64,000 bases of DNA from Cephalopachus bancanus (GCA_027257055.1 JAPVLO010000621.1:186001-250000), one strand, 5' to 3'; positions 1 through 9,891 are shown, counted from the first letter of the stretch. A program made the numbers and translations. Notes: a model not told the origin generated them from the letters alone.

Positions 1-175
1 CCCAGACTGGAGTGCAGTGGCCACTCCCGGCCACCGCAGCCTCAACCTGCTGGGCTCCGGCGATCCTTCCGCCTCAGCCTTCCAAGTAGCCTGAATTACA
101 GGCATGCGCTACCACGCCCGGCTGATTTTTTGATTTATTGTAGAGATGAGGTCTCGCTGCCCAGGCGGCTCTTGA
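1..175 (-). mobile_element. Young-subfamily SINE, truncated by the window edge
   Basis: Starts inside the right arm (CCCAGACTGGAGTGCAGTGG), passes the TGATTTATTGTAGAGATGAGG linker, and stops in the left arm after CCCAGGCGG. Confidence 0.85.
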
Positions 176-757
176 ACATTCATTCTTTTTCATTTCTGGG
201 TTGCATCTCATCGTATGGATGTACCACAATTGGCATCATCATTCATTCGGGATGTTTCCATTATTGTCTTTTATGCATAAAATTGTTATGAACATTCTTG
301 TGCAGGTCTTCTGTGGATGTGTTTTTTTGTTGTTGTTGAGTTGATGTCTCACTCTGTCTCCTAGGCTGGAGGGCAGTGGCACACTCATGGTCACAGTAGC
401 CTTGACTACTGGGCTCAGGTGATCCTTCCGCGTCAGCGTTCCAAGTAGCTGGAACCACAGGTGTGCACCACCATGCTCAGCTATGTTTTTTGATTTATTG
501 TAGAGGCAGGGTTTTACCATGTTGCTCAGGCTGGACTTGAACTTCTGAGCTCAGGCAATCCTCTCACTTCAGCCTCCCAAAATGCTGGGACTAGAGGTGT
601 TAGCCACAGTGCCCGTGTGGGTGTGTTTTAATTCCCTGGGTGTAAATACTGGTAGAAGAACTTCTGAGTCGTATGGTAAGCTTATGTTCATATGCACCCA
701 CCAGCAATGAGTGTTCAGGTTCCCCCACGTCCTCACCAACAATTGGGGTTGCAAGGC
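176..757 (-). mobile_element. L1 3'-region fragment (antisense), split by a SINE
   Basis: The flanks resemble antisense L1 3' sequence: 'CGTATGGATGTACCACA' and 'TATGAACATTCTTGTGCA', then after the SINE 'CACCCACCAGCAATGAGTG' and 'CCTCACCAAC'. A minus-strand SINE sits at about 325-617. Confidence 0.65.
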
Positions 758-1070
758 TTTTTTATTTATTTAATTTATTTTTTTGAGTCGGTGTCTCACT
801 CTGTCCTCCAGGCTGGAGGGCAATGGCACGCTCACAGCCACCTCAGCCTCAACCTGCTGGGCTCAGGCAATCCTCTCGCCTCAGCCTTCCAAGCAGCTGG
901 AACCAGAGGTGTGCACCACCTTGCCCGGCTTATTTTTTGATTTATTGTAGAGATGAGGTCTTGCCATGTTGCCCAGGCTGGTCTCAAATCCCTGGATCAG
1001 ACAATCCTCTCACTTTGGCCTCCCAAAGTGCGAGGATGACAGACGTGAGCCACCATGTCCAGCCCATAAC
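757..1070 (-). mobile_element. Alu-type SINE
   Basis: An AT-rich tail (TTTATTTATTTAATTT) marks the 3' end of a full dimer ending in GAGCCACCATGTCCAGCCC. Confidence 0.85.
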
Positions 1071-1395
1071 ACACCTTCTTGACTGTTGTGGCTGTATAAT
1101 ACTTTTGAAATCAGGTTCTCAAGTTCTCCAACTCTGTTCTTTTTTTTTTTCAAGATTGTTTGGCTCCTCTGGATCTCTGCTTTCATCTAATTTTGGAATC
1201 ATCTTATCAATTTAATCAGAAAGAATTGCTGAGATTTTGACTGGGATTGGATTGAATTTAGAGGCAGATGTGGGGAGATTATTCATGAACATAGGATGCC
1301 TTTCTATTCATTTATGTCCTTTTAAATGTATATCAACAACATTTTTGATCATTGTAGCTGTCTTGCATATCTTCAATCAACTTTCTTCCTAGGTT
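1071..1395 (-). mobile_element. L1 ORF2 3' fragment, antisense
   Basis: 'TGAGATTTTGACTGGGATTG' and 'GGGGAGATTATTCATGAACA' match the well-known antisense L1 ORF2 end pattern. No open frame remains. Confidence 0.55.
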
Positions 1396-1695
1396 TTTTT
1401 TTTTTTTTTTTTTTTTTTGAGTTGGAGTCTCATTCCGTCACCCAGACTGGAGTGCAGTGGCACACTTCCGGCCATCGCAGCCTCGCCTGCTGGGCTCCGG
1501 CAATCCTTCTGCCTCAGCCTTCCAAGTAGCCTGAATTACAGGTATGTGCTGCCACTCCCGGCTGATTTTTTTATTTATTGTAGAGATGAGGGTCTCGCTG
1601 CCCAGGTGGGTCTCGAACCCGCGGGCTCAGGCAATTCACTCATCTCAGCCTCCCAAAGGTACGGGATTACAGGCTGAGCCACCGAGCCCGGCTAT
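1396..1695 (-). mobile_element. Young-subfamily SINE
   Basis: A run of about 24 T, then GAGTTGGAGTCTCATTCCG, and an end at GCTGAGCCACCGAGCCCGG. Little diverged. 1696-1810 is unassigned sequence. Confidence 0.9.
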
Positions 1696-1810
1696 TTATT
1701 TATTTTTTAAGTGAGAAAGCAGGATTTGTTGAGAGAACAGAAAAGCTCCCACAGTGGGAGGGGACCCGAAGGGGTTACCCCCAAATTCACTTATTAATTA
1801 CAGTAATTTG

Positions 1811-1811
1811 T

Positions 1812-1852
<41 letters not shown>
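1811..1852. repeat. (TG)n microsatellite
   Basis: About 20 uninterrupted TG units, so likely polymorphic. Confidence 0.95.
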
Positions 1853-1854
<2 letters not shown>

Positions 1855-1863
1855 TCTGTAGAG

Positions 1864-2275
1864 TTTTTTTTTTTTTGAGGTAGGGTCTTACTCTGTTGCC
1901 CAGGCTGGAATGCAGTGGCATGATCATGACTCGTCACAGCCTCACCTCCTATGCTAGGCAATCCTTCTACCTCAGCCTCCTGAGTAGCTGGGACTATAAG
2001 TGCGGGCCACTACATCCGGCTAATTTTTATTTTTTATTTTTGTAGAGATGAGGTCTCATCATACTCTGGAGAAGGACGTGTGGGCATCTGGACGTCCATG
2101 AGGTTCTGGGGAACAGCCACACCTTCTGTGCGTGTGAGGTGTGAACCACACAAAGTCGTGCCAGTTCCACACTCGGCACAGACTGAGCTTGAGCTCCTGG
2201 CCTCCAGCAATCCTCCTGCCTCAGCCTCCCAAAGTGCTGGGATTATAATCCTAGCATGAGCCACTGCACCTGGCC
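1864..2275 (-). mobile_element. Alu-type SINE with a foreign segment in its left arm
   Basis: Right arm 1864-2035, linker GTAGAGATGAGGTCTCATC to about 2062. Then 2063-2182 is not Alu, and the Alu resumes at GAGCTCCTGGCCTCCAGC to 2275. The non-Alu part matches 4034-4153 in inverted orientation. Confidence 0.8.
2063..2182 (-). repeat. Inverted 120-bp duplicate of 4034-4153
   Basis: The reverse complement aligns without gaps to 4034-4153; I count 96 of 120 identical. Shared blocks include GGCTGTTCCCCAG and CCAGATGCCCAC. It replaces part of the host Alu. Confidence 0.85.
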
Positions 2276-2364
2276 CCTTAAGAGTTTCTCTTTTGTCAGC
2301 TACAAGTATCACAGTTTTACTTTATCCAAGATAGTTTTTAATTTTTAATTTTTTAATTTTTAAA

Positions 2365-2976
2365 TTTTTTTTTGAGTTGGAGTCTCACTCTGTCGCCCAG
2401 ACTGGAGTAGAGTGGCCGCTCCCGGCCACCGCAGCCTCGACCTGCTGGGCTCCGGTGAGCCTTCCGCCTCAGCCTGCCAAGCAGCTGGAACTACAGGCGC
2501 ACGCTACCACGCCCGGCTGATTTTTGATTTATTGTAGAGATGAGGTCTCACCAAGTTGCCCAGGTGGGTCTTGAACCCACGGGCTCAGGCAATCCACTCA
2601 CCTCAGCCTCCCAAGGCGTGGGATTACAGGCTGAGCCACCGAGCCCAGCTCAAGATAGTTTTTTTAAAGATAAAAGTAGCCGGGCTCGGTGACTCAGCCT
2701 GTAATCCCGTGCCTTTGGGAGGCTGAGGTGAGTGGATTGCCTGAGCCTGCGGGTTTGAGACCCGCCTGGGCAAGTTGACGAGACCTCATCTCTACAATAA
2801 ATCAAAATGAGCTGGGCGTGGTAGCGCGCGCCTGTAGTTCCAGCTGCTTGGAAGGCTGAGGCGGAAGGATCGCCAGAGCCCAGCAGGTCGAGGCTGTGGT
2901 GGCCGGGAGCGGCCACTGCACTCCAGTCTGGGCGGCAGAGTGAGACTCCAACTCAAAAAAAAAAAAAAAAAAAAAA
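2365..2976. mobile_element. Head-to-head pair of young SINEs (inverted repeat)
   Basis: A minus-strand copy at about 2365-2650 and a plus-strand copy at 2678-2976 are separated by about 27 bp. Both carry the young hallmarks, so they could pair as a long hairpin. The plus copy has a tail of about 23 A. Confidence 0.9.
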
Positions 2977-3649
2977 GTACTAGGATGGCATGAAGTTCCA
3001 AATACATAAAAGTGAATGGACACAGTACTAAAAATAAATGTCCACCCCGCCCTCATTCCCCGAGCTGAGTGCAGCCAAAAGAGAAAAGAGACGGACACTT
3101 TTCCGTGAAATATCCAGAGACCACCAAGGGGGTCTGTGAACATCCACCACGTGCTGTTCTGCCCGATGCCCAAGTCACTGAGGACACATCAGAGACAGGA
3201 GCTTTGGACATGTCTTCTGGTCATCCTGAGAGCCTCTTCCTGGGGTTCAGGCAGGGGAAGGGATCGGAGAGACCCCGGCGGCCCCCGTGGCCGTAGCTGA
3301 GTTTTCGCAGTCACGAGGGAGGCGTGAGAAGACGCCAGCAGGGGCTCGAGAAAGGCTTTGACATCATCTGCCAAGATGTCCCGTGTCCCCTTCAACTCTT
3401 CTCTGACCCAGCTGAGATTCTGCAGACGCTGGCCTGGCCCAGCTCTAAGAGGATTGGGCCAGGTGGTGAGTTAGACTAGGTCAAGGCCAGGGAAACCTGC
3501 TAGGGAGAGGCCCAGGGACTGGAGGGAGGGAGAGAGGCCAGGGAAGGAGTGAGGAGGAGGAGTGTGTGTCTGTGCGGGCCAGAGAGGTGGGAGGTGAGGC
3601 AGAGGAGGGAAGGAGGCCTGGGAGGAGGGTGTGGTCTAGATGGCAGAAT
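2977..3649. other. Non-repetitive intergenic sequence
   Basis: No gene is recognised. 'GGCCCAGCTCTAAGAGGATTGG' near 3437 resembles the core of the dispersed module described at 4552 and 19617. The stretch 3520-3640 is purine-rich. Confidence 0.5.
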
Positions 3650-3986
3650 AGCCGGGTGCAATGGCTCACGCTGGTCATTCCAGCACTTTGGGAGGCCGAG
3701 GTGGGAGGATCGCTTGAGTTCAGGAATTCGAGACCAGCCTGGGCAGCATAGCGAGACTCCATCGCTAGGAAAAAAAATAAAAATAAGTTAGCCAGGGATG
3801 GTGGCGTGCGCCTGTGGTTCCAGCTACTTGGAAGGCTTAGGCAGGAGGATCGCCTGAGCTCAGCAGGTTGAGGCTGTGGTGGCCGTGAGCGTGCCCCTGC
3901 ACTCCAGCCTGGGTGACAGAGTGAGATCCCGACTCAAACAAAACAAAACAAAACAAAACAAAACAAAACAAAACAAAACAAAACAC
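3650..3986 (+). mobile_element. Old Alu-type SINE with (AAAAC)n tail
   Basis: Starts GCCGGGTGCAATGGCTCACG. The tail has become an (AAAAC)n repeat of about ten units at 3935-3986. Confidence 0.9.
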
Positions 3987-4849
3987 AGAATAGTAAGATG
4001 ACCCCTTTATTCAGAGCTTCCTGTGAGCCAGGCTCGGTGCTGAGTGTGGAAATGACACGGCTCTGAGCAGTTCACACCCGACACGCATGGAATGTGCGGC
4101 TGTTCCCCAGGACCTCCCGGATGCCCAGATGCCCACCCATCCTTCCCCAGAGAGTTCAAGAACCAGAGAAGCTTGGCACAGCTCGACAGGTTGGGGAGGG
4201 CTGCAGGCTAGGCTCTCCAGCTGGGCGACCTGGTTCATGTCCAGCCTGGACGTTTGTTGTCTACTCGGAAAGGCACTTAACCATGCTGATGTTTGGTGTC
4301 ACACCCCATAGGCAGAGGGATTAGAGGCTGCTAGCCTCAAAGGACCTTTTGTAAGGATATTAGAGCACGTAGGACAGCTGCTGTCACATGGGAAGTGACA
4401 CATGCTGGGGGGGGCCCTGCCTGTCCTCGTTTTGAGGGCAAGAAACTCCTGTGCCTCAGTTTCCCCTTCCTCTGTACCGCCCTCTCTTTCGCTCTCTGCC
4501 CCTTGGCCTCCATGTGGGGCTTCAGTGTGTTTTTTTGTGTATTTCTCTCTCAGGGTCTCCGATAAGCAGGAGGGTTTTTTTTTTTTCCATTACATCCTAG
4601 CAGCCTGTCCCCACCTCCAGCCACAGCCTGTCACATGTTCCTCCAAATCCCCACTAATTCTCCCTATGTTTTGCTGAGGCTGGCCTGACCTAAGCCGATT
4701 GGAGCATTTGCTAAATGAGACCGGGTCAGAGAACTGGCTGTTCCAGCAGAGAACAGGTGGGGGACGGGACGGCCGCCTGGGGGCGGCAGAGGGACAGAGG
4801 CGAAGGGTGGCAGGAGACCAAGAACTCAAAAATAAGGACTTTGTTGTGC
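3987..4849. other. Intergenic island with the inverted-duplicate partner and module copy 1
   Basis: 4010-4060 looks MIR-like (GAGCCAGGCTCGGTGCTGAG). 4034-4153 is the partner of 2063-2182. 4552-4820 is module copy 1. I see no convincing exon. Confidence 0.55.
4552..4820 (+). repeat. Dispersed local module, copy 1 (with CTCF-like motif)
   Basis: Core CTAATTC...TGCTGAGGCTGG...GATTGGAGCATTTGCTAAATG at 4654-4745. CCGCCTGGGGGCGGCAG at 4773-4789 resembles a CTCF core. It aligns in order with 19617-19860. Confidence 0.7.
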
Positions 4850-6100
4850 CAGGAGCGGTGGCTCTTGCCTGTCATCTCAGCCCTTTGGGAGGCCGAGGTG
4901 GGAGGATCACTTGAACCCAGGAGTTCAAGACCAGCCTGGGCAACAAAGCAAGACCTCAACTTTATAAAAAAAAAAAAAATAGAAAAATTAGCGGAGTGTG
5001 CCTGCCTGCAGTCCCAGCTACTGGGGAGTCTGAGGCAGGAGGATTGCTTAAGCCCAGGGATTGGAGGCCGAAGTGAACCATGGCCATGTCTCTGCACTCC
5101 AGCCTGCATCAGAGTGAAACCCTGTGTCAAAAAAAAAAAAAAAAGAATACAACCACTACCACCACCAACAAAAGCCCTCTGACACCCCCCAAAAAACAAA
5201 AAAAACTTAGTAGATACACACCCTTACATTAATGGACCCTTGACTCATGACAAAATAAATAACCAGGTTCTCAATAAATAGACAATTTGAAATCCATGAG
5301 AAAAAAAGAATCCCAACCTCACACCATAATAACCAATTCTAGATGTATTAAAGACTTGAATATCAATGTAAAACCATAAATTTTAGAGAAAAAAACCAGA
5401 ATGCCTTTGTGGTCATGGGATAATGAAATATATATATATTTTTTGAGTCGGAGTCTCACTCTGTCACCCAGACTGGAATTCAATGGCATGCTCCTGGCCA
5501 CCGCAGCCTCGACCTGCTGGGCTCCGGCGATCCTTCCGCCTCAGCCTTCCAAGTAGCTGGGACTACAGGTGAGCGCTACCACGCCCGGCTCATTTTTTGA
5601 TTTGTTGTGGAGATGAGGTCTCACCAAGTTGCCCAGGTGGGTCTCAGGCAATCCACTCACCGCGGGCTCAGGCAATCCACTCACCTCGGCCTCCCAAAGC
5701 GCGGGATTACAGGCTGAGCCACCGAGTCCAGCCGATAATGAAAGATTTTTAAAGCAGGCAAGTAAGCAAAAAGCATTAACCTTAGAAAGGAAAAGCAGCC
5801 GGGCTTAGTGGCTCAGCCTGTAACCCGCGTCTTTGGGAGGCTGAGGTGAGTGGATTGCCTGAGCCCGCGGGTTCGAGACCCGCCTGGGCAACTTGGTGAG
5901 ACCTCATCTCTACAATAAATCAAAAATTAGCCAGGCGTGGTAGCACGCGCCTGTAGTTCAAGCTACTTGGAAGGCTGAGGCGGAAGGATCGCAGGAGCTC
6001 AGCAGGTTGAGGCTGTGGTGGCTGGGAGCAGCCACTGTACTCCAGTCTGGGCGGCAGAGTGAGACTCCAACTCAAAAAAAAAAAAGAAAGGAAAAGCAAG
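4850..6100. mobile_element. SINE cluster in an L1 remnant
   Basis: SINEs: 4850-5143 (+, old), 5441-5734 (-, young), 5798-6086 (+, young). The 5441 copy has an internal tandem duplication of CTCAGGCAATCCACTCACC. Between them, 5260-5440 and 5735-5790 look like sense L1 ORF2 3' sequence ('CCTCACACCATAATAACCA', 'GTATTAAAGACTTGAATATC'). Confidence 0.7.
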
Positions 6101-6681
6101 ATAATTGAGGAATTTTCAGAGCAGTGAGCCAGGCACCTCAGACTGTTGCCGTCTGTGAACGCTGACTCCAATTAGTAACAGAGGCTCTTAGAAACGCCAG
6201 CTTTAAAAAACTTTGTCAATCTGGAGTCATTTTAATTTTATTAATTACATTGTATTTTACAACATATCAGTCTGTCACTGATGGAACTGAAAAATAAGAC
6301 AGAAGCAGTCCATAACAGATAATGTGAGAAGCAATGAAATAGACAACATTAAAATCATGAAATACTACTAATTAAAAAAAAGATGAGCTGGACCTGGGTG
6401 ACTCACACCTATAATCTCAGTACTTTGGGAGTCCGAGGTGAGGATTGCCTGAGCCCACAGGTTCGAGACCAGCCTGGACAACTTGGTGAGACCTCGTTTC
6501 TACAATAAATCAAAAAGTTAGCCGGGCGGGGTGGCACGCGTCGGTGGTTCCAGCTACTTGGAAGCCTGAGGCGGAAGGATGGCCTGAGCCCAGCAGGTTG
6601 AGGCTGTGGTGGCCGTGAGCATGCCATTGCATTCCAGCCTGGGTGACAGAGTGAGACTCCGACTCAAAACAACAACAAAAA
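6101..6681. mobile_element. AT-rich spacer and Alu-type SINE
   Basis: 6101-6382 is AT-rich and unassigned. 6383-6681 is a plus-strand SINE with a CAACAACAAAAA tail. Confidence 0.7.
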
Positions 6682-7114
6682 TGTGTTTAAGAATGGACAC
6701 ATTATGATGATCTTTAATGTTCAATTGACATGGCAGAATTTCCCAACCTCTCAATCGTCATGGAAATGAAGATTAAGTCACAAGTTAGCATCAAAATCCT
6801 CCCCCCATCCCAGGTGTCCCGAGCACGCTGGCCAGCAGGAGGACTGGGAAAGCCCTTTAGGAAGCTCTGAGCCCAAAACATCCGCACCAGCTGCAATTCC
6901 ACTCCCGGCAGACAAAGGCTCGCCCCAGTCATGAGGGGACACTCCGGCGGCAGCGGTGAGTCCTGCGATGGCTCTGCAGTGAAGACAGCACGTGCCCCCA
7001 GCAGGTGGGTGACGGGGGCATTTGCCCCAGAAAGTCACCAGTGGTAGAGTCCGACCAGCCACCTTCAGGCCCCTGATCAGGGCCACGAGACCTGCAGGAC
7101 TGCAGGCAAACCCG
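6682..7114 (-). other. Probable TPRX1 3' UTR or downstream flank
   Basis: Non-repetitive sequence directly downstream of the TPRX1 stop. I see no AATAAA on the minus strand within it. The nearest, read as TTTATT on plus at about 6236, lies beyond a SINE. The UTR end is undetermined. Confidence 0.35.
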
Positions 7115-8437
7115 CTATGAATCCGGGAACGACCTGGGGCCTGAGTGCTTTCTGTCCATAGAGTCATTCTCCTCTTCATACCCAGACACGGTGGTGGAGA
7201 CCGAGGATCCCTTGAAGGGGTCTTGGGATGAGGAGAACTCCAAGAAGTCAGAGAATGAGGGCATGTCTGGCAGGAATTCCGAGGAGTAGGGGTTCTGGGA
7301 CCAAAAGGCGTCTGGGTCTGGGCCTGACACTGAACCTGGAGTTGGAGCTAGATCTGGGATCCTGGCTGGGCCTGACATTGGGCTTGACATTTGGTCAAAG
7401 CCTGACATTGGGCCTGGGATGGTGGCTGGGCCTGGGATTGGCCCTGACATTGGCCTTGGGCCTGATACTGAGCCTGACATTGGGGTTGAGATGGTGGCTG
7501 GGCCTGGGCCTGACATTGGGCCTGGGATGGTGGCCGGACCTGGGATTGGGCCTGACATTGGCCTTGGGCCTGATACTGAGCCTGACATTGGAGTTGAGAT
7601 GGTGGCTGGGCCTGGGCCTGACATTGGGCCTGGGATGGTGGCTGGACCTGGGATTGGGCCTGACATTGGCCTTGGGCCTGATACTGAGCCTGACATTGGG
7701 GTTGAGATGGTGGCTGGGCCTGGGCCTGACATTAGGCCTAAGCCTGACATTGGGGCTGGGATGGTGGCTAGGCCTGGGATTGGGCCTGACACTGGACCTG
7801 AGCCTGACACTGGGGTTGAGATAGTGGCTGGGCCTGGGCCTGACATTGGGCCTAAGCCTGACATTGGGGCTGGAATGGTGGCTGGGCCTGGGATTGGGCC
7901 TGACACTGGCCTTGGGCCTGACACTGGGCCTGAGCCTGACATTGCTATTGAGATGGAGGCTGGGCCCCGGCCCGACACTGAGCCTGACATTGGGCTTAGG
8001 CCTGTCATTAGGGCTGGAATGGTGGCTGGGCCTGACATCATTAGCCTTAGGCCTGACCCTGACACTGGGGCTGGGGTGGTGGCTGGGCCTGGGATTGGGC
8101 CTGACATTGGCTCTGGGCCTGAGATCTGGCCAGGCCCTGGTCCCTGGGCAGCCAGGACCCCCTGCTGGGCGCGGCACCCAGGACCCCCCCAGGCCTGGTG
8201 GAGGCTGCAGACCGCGGCTTCTGCTGCTGAAGAGAGTCCCGAGGAGCTGGGCCCGGAGGAGCTCCAGAAACCAGGACCCTGTGGGCACACAGGGACCCCT
8301 GGGACGGGGGCAACAGCTCCGGGGCAGAGGGGCGCAGTGCGGACTCCACGGCCTCGGCCTTGCTGCCCCGGGAGGAGTGGAAGCTGCTGCTGGTGCTGCT
8401 GCCGGGAGTGCTTGGCACGGCGGTTCTTGAACCACAC
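7115..8437 (-). CDS. TPRX1: TPRX1 coding exon 3 (homeodomain end, tetrapeptide repeats, C-terminus, stop)
   Basis: The acceptor TCCCAG|GTGTGG opens with [10 protein letters not shown] Gln/Ser/Arg-rich stretch comes next, then a conserved block with [14 protein letters not shown], which human TPRX1 also has as I recall. Repeats built from [18 protein letters not shown] units follow, and the exon ends at a TAG stop (7117-7115). The repeat makes the opposite strand open in two frames as well. Confidence 0.93.
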   Translation of the reverse strand: MWFKNRRAKHSRQQHQQQLPLLPGQQGRGRGVRTAPLCPGAVAPVPGVPVCPQGPGFWSSSGPSSSGLSSAAEAAVCSLHQAWGGPGCRAQQGVLAAQGPGPGQISGPEPMSGPIPGPATTPAPVSGSGLRLMMSGPATIPALMTGLSPMSGSVSGRGPASISIAMSGSGPVSGPRPVSGPIPGPATIPAPMSGLGPMSGPGPATISTPVSGSGPVSGPIPGLATIPAPMSGLGLMSGPGPATISTPMSGSVSGPRPMSGPIPGPATIPGPMSGPGPATISTPMSGSVSGPRPMSGPIPGPATIPGPMSGPGPATISTPMSGSVSGPRPMSGPIPGPATIPGPMSGFDQMSSPMSGPARIPDLAPTPGSVSGPDPDAFWSQNPYSSEFLPDMPSFSDFLEFSSSQDPFKGSSVSTTVSGYEEENDSMDRKHSGPRSFPDS

Positions 8438-9891
8438 CTGGGAGGGCGGAGGCACAGGGAGGAGGTTACCAGGGGGCTCAGGTGAGGCCGCTGGGGGCGG
8501 GGCTGGCCTGCCGCCTTTCCTCCACCTCCAGACCCTATTGGCGGACTCCAGGCCCTGGGGGCGGGGTTAGCAGAAGCAGGACAGCCCAAGGGCCCAGGAA
8601 GGTCTGAGGGGAGTCGGGGCTGGGGCTGGGGGGAGGGCAGAGCAGGCCCCTGAGATCTGGCACTGGAGACCCCGTGGGGCGACCCTCTGTGCGGGTCGTG
8701 TTGGCGGGTGTCGGCAGAGTGGGGGCCGGACTGGAGGGCAGCCCGGGGTCTACACCGGGGCTCCCTCGCTGGCGACCCTCTGCTCCTGCGCCCCTGCGGG
8801 CTTCTCGCCCGCGCGGGGGAGGGGGAGGAGGTGGGCGGGGCCCTGGCGGGGGAGGGGCGCCCCGGATTCCTGGGGTCAGACCTGCACTTGGTGCTCCATC
8901 AGGTTGAGCTCGGCCGCCAGGGCTACCCGGGCTTCGTAGGTCGGGTAGAAATCCTTCTCAAAGCGCTCCTCCAGCACGGCCTGCTGTCTCTTGGTGTAGA
9001 CCGTGCGCTCCTGCCGCTGCCTCTTTGGGGGCTCTGGGGACAGGCGGCGTCCTGGGGAGAAAGCAGGTCAGACGAGGCCCGCAGACATTCCCCGCCAGGG
9101 ACTCCCTTCTCCCGGGGCCAGGTCTAGACTGGAGGCAGCCCTGTGGGGAGTGAGACTGGAGGCCCTTGGGCCAGCCCTGGCTCTGCGCCTTCCAGCTCAG
9201 ACCCTGCACCTCTCTGGGCCTCGTGTCCACTTTCCAGTTTTGCAGACGGAATCTGACTCTACTGCCCTGGTTGGAGCCCAGTGGCGTCATCATAGCTCCC
9301 TGCAACCTCGACCTCCAGGACTCAAGCGATCCTCCCACCTCAGCCCCCCCCAAGTAGCTCGGACTACAGACATGCAACACCAAAAGGCTAACTTTTTTTC
9401 CTTTTTGTAGAGATGGGGTCCAGCTATCTTGCCCAGATTAGTCTTGAACCTCTGGCCTCTGTGGCTCCTCCCACCTCAGCCTCCCAAAGTGCTGGGATTA
9501 CAGGTATGAGCCACGCACCCAGTCACTGTCCACAAGTGTGGTGAGGGCGTGATAAAGGCTCCTGAGTCACCCCAGTTCCCAGGAGTGGGACAGCGGGCGG
9601 GGCAGGGTCCTCAGCCCGGAGGCTCCCTCTGGGGCCTCAGGCCTGCCCTTCTTCCAGCAGCTGCCCCCACCCCCCACCCGTGGGCGGAAGGGACCCTGGC
9701 ACTCTCAGGGGCGGCCCCCTGCCTGGTGCCTGCTGAACTGACGGTTGAGTCCTCCCGCCAGGGCCGGAGCCACCAGGCAGCTCAGCCCTCCTCTGAGCCC
9801 AGGCCTGGCCCCTGCATCTCCCGCCCTGGGGGCCACCCAGGCCTGGCACCCCCTGCCAGGGCTCACCTGAAGGCTCCTTGGGGTCCTGCAT
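7115..9891 (-). CDS. TPRX1: TPRX1, tetrapeptide repeat homeobox protein (three coding exons)
   Basis: The spliced CDS is 9891-9867, 9051-8882 and 8437-7115 (25+170+1323 nt), giving 505 residues. The start MQDP matches the human TPRX1 start as I recall it. Residues 20-79 form a homeodomain with the VWFKNRRAK helix-3 signature; Lys69 is homeodomain position 50, so an OTX/CRX-like TAATCC preference is expected. A long Pro/Gly/Ser region of SGP/PGP tetrapeptides follows. The C-terminus (FLPDMPSF..., [13 protein letters not shown]-like, KHSGPRSF) is the acidic/hydrophobic tail typical of TPRX1. The intron between homeodomain residues 46 and 47 is shared with CRX. Known family role: a nuclear factor of the 8-cell embryo and zygotic genome activation, derived from CRX by tandem duplication. 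The protein is longer than human TPRX1 (about 411 residues from memory) because the repeat is expanded. The frame is intact, so it is probably functional. Confidence 0.92.
7419..7742 (-). repeat. 108-bp higher-order coding repeat in TPRX1
   Basis: Three nearly identical units can be phased on CCTGATACTG at 7461, 7569 and 7677 (plus strand), exactly 108 bp or 36 codons apart. Each unit holds nine tetrapeptides of the SGP/PGP/ATI type. More diverged tetrapeptide repeats continue to about 8100. Confidence 0.9.
8650..8881. other. GC-rich 3' part of TPRX1 intron 2, candidate CpG-rich region
   Basis: Much of the 444-bp intron between exons 2 and 3 is GC- and CpG-rich, with CGCGGGGG runs and a GGGCGGGG GC box near 8834. 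It might act as a CpG island or internal promoter. No exon is evident here. Confidence 0.4.
8882..9051 (-). CDS. TPRX1: TPRX1 coding exon 2 (first three quarters of the homeodomain)
   Basis: The acceptor is CTCCCCAG|GACGCC and the exon ends in CAG. It encodes residues 9-65, with [15 protein letters not shown] at the homeodomain N-arm and helix 1. The 170-nt length restores phase 0 at the exon 3 junction. The donor GTCTGA is weak beyond the obligate GT. Confidence 0.88.
9237..9525 (-). mobile_element. Old Alu-type SINE in TPRX1 intron 1
   Basis: Starts GACGGAATCTGACTC and ends in GGTATGAGCCACGCACCCAG. It is AluJ-like and well diverged, so much older than the young subfamily elsewhere in the window. 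It lies between exons 1 and 2 of TPRX1. Confidence 0.85.
9867..9891 (-). CDS. TPRX1: TPRX1 coding exon 1
   Basis: A short first coding exon encodes MQDPKEPS plus one base of the next codon. The donor reads TTCAG|GTGAGC on the minus strand, close to consensus. The joined phase-1 codon (G|GA, Gly9) keeps frame with exon 2. Reading on without splicing gives an unrelated 84-residue frame, which is not the gene. Confidence 0.85.

Noticed and set aside
3069..3395. Small frames in the unique block upstream of TPRX1
   Set aside because: They are short, lack splice or domain evidence, and occur on both strands.
7228..8570. Long plus-strand open frames (198, 194 and 383 codons) opposite TPRX1
   Set aside because: They mirror the tetrapeptide coding repeat, have no independent domain, and the minus strand carries a recognised gene with correct splice sites.
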